Assembly: GCF_001270265.1 (NCBI RefSeq) | Contig: NZ_LGAP01000001.1 | Location: 558,001-622,000 of the forward strand | Length of the DNA: 64,000 bases | Origin: Ensifer adhaerens | GTDB taxonomy: Bacteria > Pseudomonadota > Alphaproteobacteria > Rhizobiales > Rhizobiaceae | Direction: 5' to 3' | Shown here: positions 35,474 to 45,524 of the stretch, piece by piece | Numbering within the stretch: the first letter of the stretch is position 1 | Layout of the letters: each line of letters starts with the position of its first letter | Translations under genes and position numbers: made by a program | Notes under the pieces: model-generated | Databases searched by the model: none | What the model was told of the DNA's origin: nothing | What the model saw: only the letters and a program-made list of their open reading frames with translations

Positions 35474-36661
35474 TCAATCGTCCTGGCGCTCACCTTTGCG
35501 GAAAGGACCGTGCTCTGCAAGAAACTCGGCGGTTTCCTCCACATCCCTGCGCTCGCGAACGAGATAGTCCGAGACCGCGCGGGCGAGACCGGGATGGCTG
35601 ATGTAGTGGGCCGAATGAGTCGTTACCGGCATGTAGCCGCGGGCGAGCTTGTGCTCGCCCTGCGCACCGGCCTCCACGCGCTTGAGGCCCTTGGCGATGG
35701 CGAAATCGATGGCCTGGTGATAGCAGACTTCGAAATGCAGGAAGGGGTGGTCCTCGATGCAGCCCCAGTGGCGGCCATAAAGCGCGTCGCCGCCGATGAA
35801 GTTGATCGCGCCGGCGATATAGCGGCCGTTGCGTCGTGCCATCACCAGCACGATGTCGTCAGCCATGCGCTCGCCGATCAGCGAATAGAAGGCGCGAGTG
35901 AGATAGGGGCGCCCCCACTTGCGGCTGCCGGTGTCCATGTAGAACCCGAAGAATTGATCCCAGATCGCTTCCGTCAGATCGCTGCCGGTCAACCAGTCGA
36001 TCGTGATGTCGTTTTCGAGTGCAGCGCGGCGCTCTTTCTTCAGAGCCTTGCGTTTTCTCGATGCCAGCGTTTCCAGGAAGTTGTCATGCGACCCATAACC
36101 TTCATTGAGGAAATGAAACTGCTGGTCGGTGCGATGCAGAAAGCCGGCCCGTTCGAAAACCGGCATTTCCGATTCCCGCACGAAGGTCACATGCGCCGAC
36201 GAGGCGTCGTGTCGCCGCGTTAGCTCCTTCAGGCCTGCTGCAAGCCCGTCCTGTATCGGCGCGTCGTCTTGATCCGAAACCGTCAGAAGCCGTGGCCCGG
36301 TTGCGGGCGTGAAGGGAATGGAGCCTTGAAGTTTGGGATAATAGCGGCCGCCGGCACGCTCGAACGCATCCGCCCAGCCGTGATCGAAGACATATTCGCC
36401 CTGGCTGTGGTTCTTCAGGTAGCAGACGAGCGCCCCGAGTAGCTGGCCATCGGCGCCTTCCATCAGCAGGTGTTGGCCGAGCCAACCGGTTTTGGCGGTG
36501 GCTGAGCCTGATTCCTCCAGCGCCGAGAGATAGGCATGCGAGACGAACGGGTTATAGGCGGAGCCCTGTTGCCCCTTCGCCGCGCCGGAAAGCATGTTCC
36601 AGCGCGCCGCCGGTATCTCGGAGAAGGATTGCGCTATGCGGATGGTAACGGCGTCGGACAT
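35474..36661 (-). CDS. GNAT/FemAB-like acyltransferase family protein (DUF482-type)
   Basis: A 395-residue protein resembling the large GNAT family sometimes labelled peptidoglycan biosynthesis/recognition or DUF482. Segments that led to this are SFSEIPAARWNML near the start and GRHWGCIEDHPFLHFEVCYHQAIDFAI (split: GRHWGCIEDHPFLHFE, then CYHQAIDFAIAKG) and RVEAGAQGEHKLARGY near the C-terminus. No signal peptide. Biochemical role unknown. It is 4 bases downstream of the GDPD gene, in an operon with ridA. Confidence 0.82.
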   Translation of the reverse strand: MSDAVTIRIAQSFSEIPAARWNMLSGAAKGQQGSAYNPFVSHAYLSALEESGSATAKTGWLGQHLLMEGADGQLLGALVCYLKNHSQGEYVFDHGWADAFERAGGRYYPKLQGSIPFTPATGPRLLTVSDQDDAPIQDGLAAGLKELTRRHDASSAHVTFVRESEMPVFERAGFLHRTDQQFHFLNEGYGSHDNFLETLASRKRKALKKERRAALENDITIDWLTGSDLTEAIWDQFFGFYMDTGSRKWGRPYLTRAFYSLIGERMADDIVLVMARRNGRYIAGAINFIGGDALYGRHWGCIEDHPFLHFEVCYHQAIDFAIAKGLKRVEAGAQGEHKLARGYMPVTTHSAHYISHPGLARAVSDYLVRERRDVEETAEFLAEHGPFRKGERQDD

Positions 36662-36665
36662 GAGC

Positions 36666-37391
36666 TCAGGAAATCAATGCCTCCCGCGGGTCGAAACCCT
36701 CGAAGGTCATCTGATCGGCATGGGCGTAGGTGTATTCTTCGGCCTGCCTGTCGCGAACGGTCCAGGTGATGATCGTTCGGCCGAGCGTCCGTTCCTTGGT
36801 AATGAACGAGTTCGGCAGATGGCCGTAGTGGTAGGAGATGAAGTCGAGGCCGAATTGCATGGCCTCCTCGTGCACGAAGAAAGTCTCCGGCCTTGCACCC
36901 TCGGCGGTCAGCCCGAGCGGGTAGGGCGCATCGAGCGCTTTCAGGTCCTTGAGCAGCCAATGGTCGAAGCTCATCAGGGCGACATGGCCCTTGTAGTCTT
37001 CGAGCGTTTCCAGGACGGCTGCGGCAAATCCCTCGTCGTCGTCCTTGCGTCCCTTGAGCTCGATGATGATCGGCACGCGCCCTTTGACAAGGCGCAGCAT
37101 CTGCGACAGCGTCGGAACCTTGTCCTTCGTCCCGCCGATGGACATCAGGCCGAGCTCGCCTGCGGTTCTCGATCGCACGTCACCCTTGATGCCGCACAGC
37201 CGTTCTGTATCGTCGTCGTGGAAGACCACCGGCACGCTGTCGGCTGTGTATTGCAGATCGCATTCGATCGCAAAGCCGGCATCGACCGCGCGGGAAAACG
37301 CCGAAAGCGTATTTTCCCACACCTGCTTGTTCATGTCGTGATAGCCGCGATGGGCGATCGGCTGAGCCTTCAGCCAGGAAATATCCGTCAT
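36666..37391 (-). CDS. Glycerophosphodiester phosphodiesterase
   Basis: A 241-residue cytoplasmic GDPD-family enzyme. Catalytic motifs are IAHRGYHDMNKQVWENTL (HRG...EN), ECDLQYTADSVPVVFHDD (ExD...HD) and later ELKG. These bind metal and cleave glycerophosphodiesters to sn-glycerol-3-phosphate plus alcohol. No signal peptide, so it differs from periplasmic GlpQ. The ATG at 37391 is 13 bases after the ridA stop. Confidence 0.92.
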   Translation of the reverse strand: MTDISWLKAQPIAHRGYHDMNKQVWENTLSAFSRAVDAGFAIECDLQYTADSVPVVFHDDDTERLCGIKGDVRSRTAGELGLMSIGGTKDKVPTLSQMLRLVKGRVPIIIELKGRKDDDEGFAAAVLETLEDYKGHVALMSFDHWLLKDLKALDAPYPLGLTAEGARPETFFVHEEAMQFGLDFISYHYGHLPNSFITKERTLGRTIITWTVRDRQAEEYTYAHADQMTFEGFDPREALIS

Positions 37392-37404
37392 GCCCGGCAC
37401 CCGA

Positions 37405-37872
37405 TCAAGCGATCTCGATGACCGCGTCGATCTCGACGGCGGCGTTGAAGGGCAGGGCGGCCATGCCGACGGCAGCGCGCGCGTGCTTGCCGGCGTCGCC
37501 AAGGACGTTGGCCAGCAGGTTGGAGGCACCATTGAGCACGAGGTGCTGTTCAATGAATTCGGGCGTGGAGGCGACGAATCCGTTGATCTTGACCAGCCGG
37601 CGAATACGGCCGAGGTCGCCGCCAAGCGCGGATTTGGCCTGTGCGAGAATATTGATGGCGCAGAGTTCGGCAGCACGCTGGGCACCCGCGACGTCAACGT
37701 CCTTGCCCACATGGCCGGTGACGGCGATCTTTCCGCCTTCCATCGGCAGCTGTCCGGAGATGTAGAGCATCGAGCCGCTGATGACGTAGGGCACGTAGTT
37801 CGCCGCCGGGGCTGCTGCCTGGGGAAGGGTGACGCCGAGGTCCTTGAGGCGCGTTTCGATCTCTGCGGACAT
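37405..37872 (-). CDS. RidA family protein (YjgF/YER057c/UK114)
   Basis: A 155-residue RidA-superfamily protein, the YjgF/endoribonuclease L-PSP-like group that hydrolyses reactive enamine/imine intermediates. Visible pieces are ISGSMLYISGQLPMEGGKIA and AALPFNAAVEIDAVIEIA. The canonical Arg of RidA (in the C-terminal RAAV/VE segment) appears as KHARAAVGMAALP, consistent with the family. First gene of the ridA-GDPD-GNAT minus-strand run. GGAAAGCTCC-type purines lie before the start. Confidence 0.9.
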   Translation of the reverse strand: MSAEIETRLKDLGVTLPQAAAPAANYVPYVISGSMLYISGQLPMEGGKIAVTGHVGKDVDVAGAQRAAELCAINILAQAKSALGGDLGRIRRLVKINGFVASTPEFIEQHLVLNGASNLLANVLGDAGKHARAAVGMAALPFNAAVEIDAVIEIA

Positions 37873-38016
37873 GGAAAGCTCCGTTGTTGTCTTTTGTGTT
37901 AAAATCCGGCATTCAGACCGGATCGCGGCGGGCGACGGCATTTAAATGTGGTGACGCCTCGCTTCTGCCGAAAGCTTGTTTATAGCATTGCCGGCGAGTC
38001 CAACAGGAGGAAACGG

Positions 38017-38844
38017 ATGTTTCGTAAAGGCTTCGGTCTCGCAAGTTTGGGCAGCGCCTGCTTCGCTGTTATGACGGTTTCGGGCATCGATGCGGCAAGC
38101 GCAAGTGTCCTCGTGCCGCATCGAGCCGTCTACGATCTCGAGCTCAAGGATGCCTCCGACCGCTCGGGCATTTCCGGCATGTACGGCCGCATGGTCTACG
38201 AGTTCAACGGATCGGCTTGTGAGGGATATACGGTCAGCTTCCGCTTCGTGACGCAGGTGAATACCGGCGAAGAGACGCGCATGACCGACCAGCAGACAAC
38301 CACCTACGAGGATCTGAAGACGGGCAACTTCCGTTTTCTGACCCGCTCCTTCACCGACGAAAAGCTCGACAAGGAAGTGCGCGGCACGGCCCATGACGAC
38401 AAGACCGGCGTCAAGGTCGAGCTGACTGCGCCGGACAAGCGCGAGGTCGAATTGGCGGCAAGCCGGTTTCCGACCGAGCACATGGTCGAAGTCATCGATC
38501 GCGCCAAGAAGGGTGAGAGCTTCTTCGAGGCACGGATCTTCGATGGTTCCGATTCGGGTGACAAGACGCTGATCACCTCGACCTTCGTCGGCAAGTCGCG
38601 CAAGCCGACGGCCGATGAGCCGGATGCGGGCAAGGCCGGCAAGCTCGGGACTGAGAATTATTGGCCGGTTACCATCTCCTACTTCAACGACGACAAGGGT
38701 GGCGACGCGCTGCCGATCTATCGCATGTCGTTCAAACTCTACGAAAACGGCATCACCCGCGACCTGACGATGGACTACGGCGACTTCGTGCTGAGCGGCA
38801 AGCTCGCGGATCTCGAAGTCTTCAAATCGGAAGAATGCAAGTAA
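38017..38844 (+). CDS. eipB: Cell envelope integrity protein EipB
   Basis: A 275-residue periplasmic protein of the DUF1849/EipB family, shown in Brucella to support envelope integrity. Signal peptide: FGLASLGSACFAVMTVSGIDAASA. The mature part opens VLVPHRAVYDLELKDAS, a family hallmark. One Cys in GSACEGYTV and one in the C-terminal EECK match the conserved disulfide. ATG 38017 has a strong AGGAGG 6 bases upstream, preferred over the frame's earlier start at 37948. Confidence 0.9.
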   Translation: MFRKGFGLASLGSACFAVMTVSGIDAASASVLVPHRAVYDLELKDASDRSGISGMYGRMVYEFNGSACEGYTVSFRFVTQVNTGEETRMTDQQTTTYEDLKTGNFRFLTRSFTDEKLDKEVRGTAHDDKTGVKVELTAPDKREVELAASRFPTEHMVEVIDRAKKGESFFEARIFDGSDSGDKTLITSTFVGKSRKPTADEPDAGKAGKLGTENYWPVTISYFNDDKGGDALPIYRMSFKLYENGITRDLTMDYGDFVLSGKLADLEVFKSEECK

Positions 38845-39024
38845 TCGATATGACAAAAACAGACTTCAAGTCTTGATTTGTCGGGCAGTTGCCGGTAAGG
38901 GGCTGCCCATTCCACACGTGAGGCATGGGATGTTCCGGGAGAAATCCGGTTCGTTCCGCCGGTGGGCTTTTCGAAAGATGAGCTCGACGTCTCGCGGAGG
39001 TTCAACCGGAAAAGGAGAAAAGGC

Positions 39025-39792
39025 ATGGCATTGCCTGATTTTAGCATGCGTCAGCTGCTTGAAGCTGGTGTTCACTTCGGCCACCAGACACATCGCTGGA
39101 ACCCGAAGATGAAGCCCTACATCTTCGGCGATCGTAACAACGTTCACATCATCGACCTCGCACAGACCGTTCCGATGCTGTCGCGCGCCCTGCAGATCGT
39201 TAGCGACACTGTCGCCAACGGCGGCCGCGTCCTGTTCGTCGGCACCAAGCGCCAGGCTTCGGAAATCATCGCTGACGCTGCCAAGCGTTCGGCCCAGTAC
39301 TACGTCAATGCTCGCTGGCTCGGCGGCATGATGACCAACTGGAAGACGATTTCGAACTCGATCCAGCGCCTGCGCAAGCTCGACGAAATCCTCGCTTCGG
39401 AAGCTTCGGGCTTCACGAAGAAGGAACGTCTGAACCTCGAGCGCGAACGCGAAAAGCTGAACCGCGCTCTCGGCGGTATCCGCGACATGGGCGGCACACC
39501 GGACCTGATGTTCATCATCGACACCAACAAGGAATCGATCGCAATCGACGAAGCCAAGCGTCTTGGCATCCCGGTTGTTGCGGTTATCGACTCCAACTGC
39601 GACCCGGACCAGATCGACTACCCGATCCCGGGCAACGACGACGCTTCGCGTGCGATCGCTCTTTACTGCGATCTCATCGCTCGTGCCGCCATCGACGGCA
39701 TTGCCCGTCAGCAGGGCGCATCGGGCCGCGATCTCGGCGCATCGGCTGAAGCTATGGTCGAGCCGGCGCTCGACGAAGCCTCCGAAGCCTGA
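39025..39792 (+). CDS. rpsB: 30S ribosomal protein S2
   Basis: 255 residues, beginning [20 protein letters not shown] and including [13 protein letters not shown], the standard S2 N-terminus, and [19 protein letters not shown] in the middle. The start has AAAGGAGAAAAGG just upstream. Followed by tsf, the universal rpsB-tsf pair. The 180-base leader upstream contains GGGCAG...CTGCCC (about 38882-38911), which could be part of an S2 autoregulatory structure. Confidence 0.98.
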   Translation: MALPDFSMRQLLEAGVHFGHQTHRWNPKMKPYIFGDRNNVHIIDLAQTVPMLSRALQIVSDTVANGGRVLFVGTKRQASEIIADAAKRSAQYYVNARWLGGMMTNWKTISNSIQRLRKLDEILASEASGFTKKERLNLEREREKLNRALGGIRDMGGTPDLMFIIDTNKESIAIDEAKRLGIPVVAVIDSNCDPDQIDYPIPGNDDASRAIALYCDLIARAAIDGIARQQGASGRDLGASAEAMVEPALDEASEA

Positions 39793-39842
39793 TCGGACGG
39801 CGTGGCGGGCCAGCACCGCCGCACCAATCTAATATCGGGGCG

Positions 39843-39882
39843 AGGCCGTTTGGGATGAAAAGTCTGAACGGCCTTGTTCTTT
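39843..39882 (+). terminator. Partial terminator/attenuator between rpsB and tsf
   Basis: AGGCCGTT ... AACGGCCT, an 8 bp stem with a 16-base loop, followed by TGTTCTTTTC. With a weak U-run this would end only some transcripts, adjusting the rpsB:tsf ratio; such an attenuator is common at this site in other bacteria. Confidence 0.55.
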
Positions 39883-40048
39883 TCAGCGAGGGATGAAGCG
39901 GCTTGAGCCGGCGATCTGCGCCCCGGACACGACAGCGGTGGGCGCGTTCATCACGGTGTCACATACGCAAGCCATTCCCCTGCCACACCTCCTGGTGCCG
40001 CGCCACTTGCGGGCAGCGCGCCAGCCAAACAGACAAAGAGGCAATAAG

Positions 40049-40972
40049 ATGAGTGTAACTGCAGCAATGGTGAAGGAACTGCGCGAAAAGACCGGCGCAG
40101 GCATGATGGATTGCAAGAAGGCGCTCGCCGAAACCAACGGCGACATGGAAGCTGCGATCGACTGGCTGCGTGCCAAGGGCATCGCCAAGGCCGACAAGAA
40201 GTCGGGCCGCACGGCTGCTGAAGGCCTCATCGGTATTGTCAGCGGCGGCGTCAAGGCCGTTGTTGTCGAAGTCAATTCCGAGACCGATTTCGTTGCCCGC
40301 AACGAAGCCTTCCAGGAGCTCGTTCGTGGCGTAGCCAACGTCGCGCTCGGCACCGACGGTTCCGTCGAAGCCATTGCCAATGCCAACTACCCAGCAACCG
40401 GCAAGTCGGTCGACGACACGATCAAGGACGCGATCGCCACGATCGGCGAGAACATGACGCTTCGCCGCGCAGCTCTGCTCAAGGTCGAAGATGGCGTCGT
40501 TGCCACCTACATCCACAACGCTGCCGGCGACGGCATCGGCAAGCTCGGCGTTCTCGTCGCGCTGAAGTCGGTTGGCGACAAGGAAGTTCTGTTCTCGGTC
40601 GGTCGCCAGGTCGCCATGCACATTGCTGCCACCAACCCGCTGGCAATCCGCGCCGACGAAGTTGACGCCGCTGTCGCCGAGCGCGAGCGCAATGTGTTCA
40701 TCGAACAGTCGCGCGCTTCGGGCAAACCGGACAACATCATCGAAAAGATGGTCGAAGGCCGTATGCGCAAGTTCTTCGAAGAAGTCGCCCTGCTGTCGCA
40801 GGCCTTCGTCATGAACCCGGAAATCACTGTCGGCCAGGCCGTCAAGGATGCTGAAAAGCTCGCTGGCGCACCGATCGAAGTGACCGGCATGGCCCGTCTT
40901 CTGCTCGGCGAAGGCGTCGAGAAGGAAGAATCGGACTTCGCAGCCGAAGTTGCGGCTGTCGCCAAGGGCTGA
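40049..40972 (+). CDS. tsf: Translation elongation factor Ts
   Basis: 307-residue EF-Ts, the nucleotide exchange factor for EF-Tu. The start [22 protein letters not shown] is the standard N-terminus, followed by the TDF motif in [10 protein letters not shown]. The ATG at 40049 with AAAGAGG upstream is used; the frame is open to 39893 but the leader is not family-like. Next in the run rpsB-tsf-pyrH-frr. Confidence 0.98.
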   Translation: MSVTAAMVKELREKTGAGMMDCKKALAETNGDMEAAIDWLRAKGIAKADKKSGRTAAEGLIGIVSGGVKAVVVEVNSETDFVARNEAFQELVRGVANVALGTDGSVEAIANANYPATGKSVDDTIKDAIATIGENMTLRRAALLKVEDGVVATYIHNAAGDGIGKLGVLVALKSVGDKEVLFSVGRQVAMHIAATNPLAIRADEVDAAVAERERNVFIEQSRASGKPDNIIEKMVEGRMRKFFEEVALLSQAFVMNPEITVGQAVKDAEKLAGAPIEVTGMARLLLGEGVEKEESDFAAEVAAVAKG

Positions 40973-41000
40973 TTTCTTCACCCTTGTTTGGAAAACCTTG

Positions 41001-41026
41001 GGGCATCGCGTGACAACGCGGTGCCC
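41001..41026 (+). terminator. Hairpin after tsf
   Basis: GGGCATCGCGT / ACGCGGTGCCC, 11 bp stem with one T-G pair and a GACA loop. Only TT follows, so termination would be inefficient; it may mark the tsf-pyrH boundary. Confidence 0.5.
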
Positions 41027-41163
41027 TTCGTGTATCCGGCTTCGTCAATGCGCCGGACCCGCCGGAAAATGCTCCGCAGCGGTTGAAACCGGGTAGCGCA
41101 ATATGTCCTTATACGCAGCGCGCCTTTTCGCGTGCACGCGTACCGATCTGTTCAGGAGCGATG

Positions 41164-41886
41164 ATGCCGGCCGAGCCAATCTACAAGCGTGTTCTACTCA
41201 AAGCCTCCGGTGAAGCCCTGATGGGAAGCCAGGGCTTCGGCATCGATGTGGCTGTTGCTGATCGCATCGCCGCCGATATTGCCGAGGCGCGCGCCATGGG
41301 CGTCGAAGTGGGCGTCGTCGTCGGCGGCGGCAATATCTTCCGCGGCGTCGCCGTTGCCTCCAAGGGCGGCGACCGGGTGACCGGCGACCACATGGGCATG
41401 CTGGCAACCGTCATCAACGCGCTGGCGTTGGCGACGTCTCTGCGCAAGCTCGACATCGACACGGTAGTACTCTCGGCAATCGCGATGCCGGAAATCTGCG
41501 AAAGCTTCTCGCAGCGCGCAACGCTCTACCATCTGTCGCTCGGACGCGTGGTGATCTTTGCAGGCGGTACGGGCAATCCGTTCTTCACGACCGATTCTGC
41601 AGCCGCCCTGCGCGCAGCCGAAATGGGCGCCCAGGCGATCTTCAAGGGCACACAGGTCGACGGCATCTATTCCGCCGATCCGAAGAAGGATCCGACGGCC
41701 ACGCGCTTCGACCGCCTGACCCACAGTGCCGTCCTGGAAAAGGGGCTGGCGGTCATGGACGTGGCGGCAGTGGCGCTCGCGCGCGAGAACGCCATTCCGA
41801 TCGTGGTATTCTCGATCCACGAAAAGGGCGGCTTCGCGGAAATATTGACCGGTGGCGGCCGCGCCACCATCGTTACCGACAATTAA
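41164..41886 (+). CDS. pyrH: UMP kinase
   Basis: Phosphorylates UMP to UDP. The 240-residue amino-acid-kinase-fold protein begins MPAEPIYKRVLLKASGEALMG and includes VVGGGNIFRG and FAGGTGNPFFTTDSAAALRA. Two ATGs are adjacent (41161, 41164); the second has AGGAG at a better 5-base spacing and gives the usual length. Upstream of frr, as in most bacteria. Confidence 0.97.
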   Translation: MPAEPIYKRVLLKASGEALMGSQGFGIDVAVADRIAADIAEARAMGVEVGVVVGGGNIFRGVAVASKGGDRVTGDHMGMLATVINALALATSLRKLDIDTVVLSAIAMPEICESFSQRATLYHLSLGRVVIFAGGTGNPFFTTDSAAALRAAEMGAQAIFKGTQVDGIYSADPKKDPTATRFDRLTHSAVLEKGLAVMDVAAVALARENAIPIVVFSIHEKGGFAEILTGGGRATIVTDN

Positions 41887-41936
41887 GAGCTGCAACGGCT
41901 ATCTGCCGATGAAAGACAGAACGGGAGTTTCCAGCC

Positions 41937-42497
41937 ATGAGTGAAGGTGTAGACCTGAAGGAACTGAAGCGTCGCATGGACGGCGCTATCTCCGCATTCA
42001 AGAGCGATATTGCATCGCTGCGCACCGGCCGCGCGTCGGCAAATGTTCTCGACCCGGTGACCGTTGAAGCCTACGGCTCGCGCGTTCCGCTCAATCAGGT
42101 GGCAAACATCACCGTGCCGGAACCGCGCATGCTGTCCGTTTCGGTCTGGGACAAGCAGATGGTCGGCGCCGTCGATCGCGGCATCCGCGAATCGAACCTC
42201 GGCCTGAACCCGATCATCGATGGCCAGAATTTGCGCATCCCGCTGCCGGAACTCAACGAAGAGCGCCGCAAGTCGCTGGTCAAGGTTGCTCACGATTATG
42301 CCGAAAAGGCCAAGGTCGCCGTCCGGCATGTTCGTCGTGATGGCATGGACGACCTGAAAAAAGCCGAAAAGGATGGCGACATCGGGCAGGATATCAGCCG
42401 TTCTCAGTCCGAGCGGGTGCAAAAGATGACCGATGAAACGATTTCCGATATCGACCGCTTGCTCGCCGATAAGGAAAAGGAAATCATGCAGGTCTGA
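41937..42497 (+). CDS. frr: Ribosome recycling factor
   Basis: 186-residue RRF, which with EF-G splits post-termination ribosomes. It begins with acidic helix [17 protein letters not shown], then [19 protein letters not shown], and ends [19 protein letters not shown] lies 9 bases before the ATG. The gap to pyrH is 50 bases. Confidence 0.98.
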   Translation: MSEGVDLKELKRRMDGAISAFKSDIASLRTGRASANVLDPVTVEAYGSRVPLNQVANITVPEPRMLSVSVWDKQMVGAVDRGIRESNLGLNPIIDGQNLRIPLPELNEERRKSLVKVAHDYAEKAKVAVRHVRRDGMDDLKKAEKDGDIGQDISRSQSERVQKMTDETISDIDRLLADKEKEIMQV

Positions 42498-42534
42498 TCT
42501 GCTCTTGATCTGAGTCTCCTTTCGCGGACGCCTT

Positions 42535-43278
42535 ATGCAAAAACTCATCCCGATCACCGTTCCGCAACACGTTGCCATCATCATGGATGGCAACGGGCGC
42601 TGGGCGAATGCGCGCGGACTGCCGCGCACGATGGGACACCGCAAAGGTGTTGAAGCGGTGCGTGATGCGGTGAAGACGGCAGCCGAAGCGGGTGTCCGTT
42701 ACCTCACGCTTTTTGCGTTCTCGTCCGAAAACTGGAACAGGCCGCAGGCCGAGGTGACGGATCTGATGGGCTTGCTCAAAGCCTTCATTCGCCGTGATCT
42801 TGCCGACCTGCACCGCGAGAATGTTCGCATCCGGATTATCGGAGAGCGATCGAATCTGCGCGGCGATATCCTGCCGCTGCTGATCGAGGCCGAGGAGACG
42901 ACGAGTGCGAACACCGGCATCACTCTGGTGATCGCCTTCAACTACGGTGCGCGTGACGAGCTGACACGCGCCATGCGGCGCCTGGCAACCGATGTCGCCG
43001 AGGGTCGTCTGCGGCCAGAGGACATTACGCCGGAACGCATCGCCGCATCGCTCGATACGGCGGGTATTCCCGATCCGGATCTCATTCTTCGCACCAGCGG
43101 CGAGGAACGGCTTTCAAACTTTCTTCTTTGGCAGGGCGCCTATTCGGAACTGCTGTTCGTTCCGGAGCTTTGGCCAGACTTCACGCGTGAGACGTTTCTG
43201 TCGGCGCTCGAGAAATTCGCGTGCCGCGAGCGTCGCTTCGGCGGTCTGGCGCAGCCGACGTTAGCGGTTGGTTCGTAA
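42535..43278 (+). CDS. uppS: Isoprenyl transferase (undecaprenyl diphosphate synthase)
   Basis: Makes the C55 lipid carrier for cell wall and O-antigen. 247 residues with [22 protein letters not shown] (split over the first catalytic loop, Asp in MDGNGRW) and the C-terminal [18 protein letters not shown] binding region. Its stop (TAA) overlaps the cdsA ATG by one base (TAATG). Confidence 0.97.
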   Translation: MQKLIPITVPQHVAIIMDGNGRWANARGLPRTMGHRKGVEAVRDAVKTAAEAGVRYLTLFAFSSENWNRPQAEVTDLMGLLKAFIRRDLADLHRENVRIRIIGERSNLRGDILPLLIEAEETTSANTGITLVIAFNYGARDELTRAMRRLATDVAEGRLRPEDITPERIAASLDTAGIPDPDLILRTSGEERLSNFLLWQGAYSELLFVPELWPDFTRETFLSALEKFACRERRFGGLAQPTLAVGS

Positions 43279-44111
43279 TGCAAACAGAACTCAAGCTTCG
43301 CATCGCTTCGGGAGTGGTGCTCGCGGCGGTAGCCCTCGGTGCGACCTGGTTCGGCGGCTTGGCCTTCCAGCTGCTTTCGGTGCTGATCGCGCTGCTTGTC
43401 TATTACGAATGGTCGACGATTACCGGTCTTCCGGAACGCGATTTTCAGGGCAACGCTTTCGGTTGGCTGTCGCTGGCGATAATCGCGGCGCTCATTCTTC
43501 TCGGATATATTGGCTACAGTCTGCCGGCCCTGCTCATTACCGTCGTTATCGCAGTGGTTTGGGTATCGCTCAAGAAGGGCAGCTGGTGGTTGCCCGGCGG
43601 CATCGTCTACGCAGGATTGACGGGCATCTCGCTGGCGGCCCTGCGCGGGATTGATCAGGCAGGCCTGATTGCGACCTTGTTCGTCTTCGCGGTCGTTTGG
43701 GGAACCGATATTCTTGCCTACTTCGTTGGCCGGGCGATCGGGGGACCCAAGCTCGCGCCGCGCATTTCGCCCGGCAAGACCTGGTCGGGCGCCATTGGCG
43801 GGACGATTTCCGGCGTTTTGGCCGGCACTGCCGTTTTTATGGTATATTTTCCGCTGCAAGATCTGCGTGTTCCAGCGGTGGCGCTGGTTCTCTCCGTCGC
43901 GAGCCAGATCGGGGACCTCTTCGAATCCTTCATAAAGCGCCGATTCGGCGTCAAGGATTCGAGCCATCTCATTCCTGGGCATGGCGGGGTCATGGATCGG
44001 GTCGATGGTCTGATATTCGCCTGCATCGCCACGCTGGTCCTGGTCCTGGTACAGTATGTCCTCAGCGAGGGGCGTCAGATCGCCTTTGGGTCGGTCCTCC
44101 TCGGCCTGTAA
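43278..44111 (+). CDS. cdsA: Phosphatidate cytidylyltransferase
   Basis: Membrane enzyme forming CDP-diacylglycerol. 277 residues with about seven hydrophobic helices and the C-terminal family signature HLIPGHGGVMDRVDGL plus a preceding SPGKTWSGAIGG. The start at 43278, overlapping the uppS stop, is preferred over 43221. Followed after 29 bases by rseP. Confidence 0.96.
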   Translation: MQTELKLRIASGVVLAAVALGATWFGGLAFQLLSVLIALLVYYEWSTITGLPERDFQGNAFGWLSLAIIAALILLGYIGYSLPALLITVVIAVVWVSLKKGSWWLPGGIVYAGLTGISLAALRGIDQAGLIATLFVFAVVWGTDILAYFVGRAIGGPKLAPRISPGKTWSGAIGGTISGVLAGTAVFMVYFPLQDLRVPAVALVLSVASQIGDLFESFIKRRFGVKDSSHLIPGHGGVMDRVDGLIFACIATLVLVLVQYVLSEGRQIAFGSVLLGL

Positions 44112-44140
44112 TGCTGCCGGCAGGCACTTAAGGAAAGTTC

Positions 44141-45274
44141 ATGACATATCTGCTTGATGCCCTGCAATTCGTGACCGGTTACATCGTTCCCTTCCTGTTG
44201 GTGCTGACCCTTTTGGTCTTCGTGCACGAAATGGGACACTACCTCGTTGGCCGCTGGTCGGGCATTCGGATCCTTGCATTCTCGGTCGGTTTCGGACCGG
44301 AACTGCTCGGATGGACCGATAAGCATGGCACCCGGTGGAAGTTCTGCGCAGTACCGCTTGGTGGCTACGTCAAGTTCTATGGCGATGAAGACGCGGCCAG
44401 CACGCCGGATTACAAGCGGCTGGAGGCGATCTCGCCCGAAGAACGATCCCGGACCTTCCTGGGCGCGAAGCTGTGGAAGCGTGCGGCGACAGTTGCCGCG
44501 GGCCCGATCGCCAACTTCATCCTTGCGATTGCCATTTTTGCCGTTCTATTCGCCGTTTACGGACGTTCGGTGGCGGACCCGGTCGTTGCTCAGGTGAAGG
44601 AGAACAGTGCTGCCGCCAAGGCTGGCATCCTTCCGCGTGATCGGCTGATCGCCATTGACGGAACGCCGGTCGCAACCTTCGACGATGTGCGCCGCTATGT
44701 GAGCGTTCGGCCTGAGCTGGAGATCAAGATCCGGATCGAGCGTGACGGTGCACTTCTGGATCTTCCCATGGTACCCGAACGGACCGAAATATCGGATCAG
44801 TTCGGCAACAAGATGGAGATTGGCATCATCGGTATCGTCACCGATCAGGATGCCGGCAATTTCCGACTTGTTACCTACGGGCCGATCGAAGCCATCGGGC
44901 AGGGTGCGCTGCAAAGCTGGCACATCGTCACCGGCACATTCGACTATCTGGCGAATCTCGTAACGGGTCGTATGAAGGCGGATCAGCTGGGCGGTCCCAT
45001 TCGTGTCGCCCAGGCTTCGGGCCAAATGGCGACGCTGGGTGTGGCTGCCGTGCTGCAGCTTGCAGCTGTCCTGTCAGTTTCCATAGGATTGCTTAACCTC
45101 ATGCCCGTTCCGGTGCTTGATGGCGGCCACCTGATGTTCTATGCGGTTGAGGCCCTGCGCGGAAAGCCGGTTGGAGCTGCCGCGCAGGATGTCGCTTATC
45201 GGATCGGCTTTGCCATGGTGCTCATGCTCATGATTTTTGCGACGTGGAACGACATTTCGATGTTCTTCGGCTAG
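44141..45274 (+). CDS. rseP: Site-2 protease RseP (RIP zinc metalloprotease)
   Basis: Intramembrane protease that cleaves anti-sigma factors and signal peptides. 377 residues with HEMGHYLVGRWSG in the first membrane helix, a central PDZ domain (about 110-200; GILPRDRLIAIDGTPVATFDDVRR), and the C-terminal LNLMPVPVLDGGHL motif. One visible PDZ, not two as in E. coli, is usual for alphaproteobacteria. Shine-Dalgarno AAGGAAAG 7 bases upstream. Confidence 0.96.
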   Translation: MTYLLDALQFVTGYIVPFLLVLTLLVFVHEMGHYLVGRWSGIRILAFSVGFGPELLGWTDKHGTRWKFCAVPLGGYVKFYGDEDAASTPDYKRLEAISPEERSRTFLGAKLWKRAATVAAGPIANFILAIAIFAVLFAVYGRSVADPVVAQVKENSAAAKAGILPRDRLIAIDGTPVATFDDVRRYVSVRPELEIKIRIERDGALLDLPMVPERTEISDQFGNKMEIGIIGIVTDQDAGNFRLVTYGPIEAIGQGALQSWHIVTGTFDYLANLVTGRMKADQLGGPIRVAQASGQMATLGVAAVLQLAAVLSVSIGLLNLMPVPVLDGGHLMFYAVEALRGKPVGAAAQDVAYRIGFAMVLMLMIFATWNDISMFFG

Positions 45275-45432
45275 CGTTCGGCCGGGGACCGTTTGAGGGG
45301 AACGACGACCGATACTGTGAACGATTGGATTTCAACGGCTTGTCCAGCAAGGATTTGTTTACGATAACTCGAATCTGTAGTGGCCGTTAAGCCACGGTTC
45401 GAATTGAAGTAAACAGAAATTAACGAGCTGGC

Positions 45433-45460
45433 TTGCTTGTATGGGAAAAGCGGGTAAAAC
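45433..45460 (+). promoter_or_regulatory. Candidate bamA promoter
   Basis: TTGCTT, 16-base spacer, TAAAAC, about 65 bases upstream of the bamA start in the 250-base gap after rseP. The gap suggests that bamA has a promoter of its own; the boxes match only moderately. Confidence 0.35.
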
Positions 45461-45524
45461 GGCAACCGTGACCGGAGTCGGCACGAAATTGCCGCGCGAC
45501 GTTGGGAAAAGGTAAGATTTGAAC

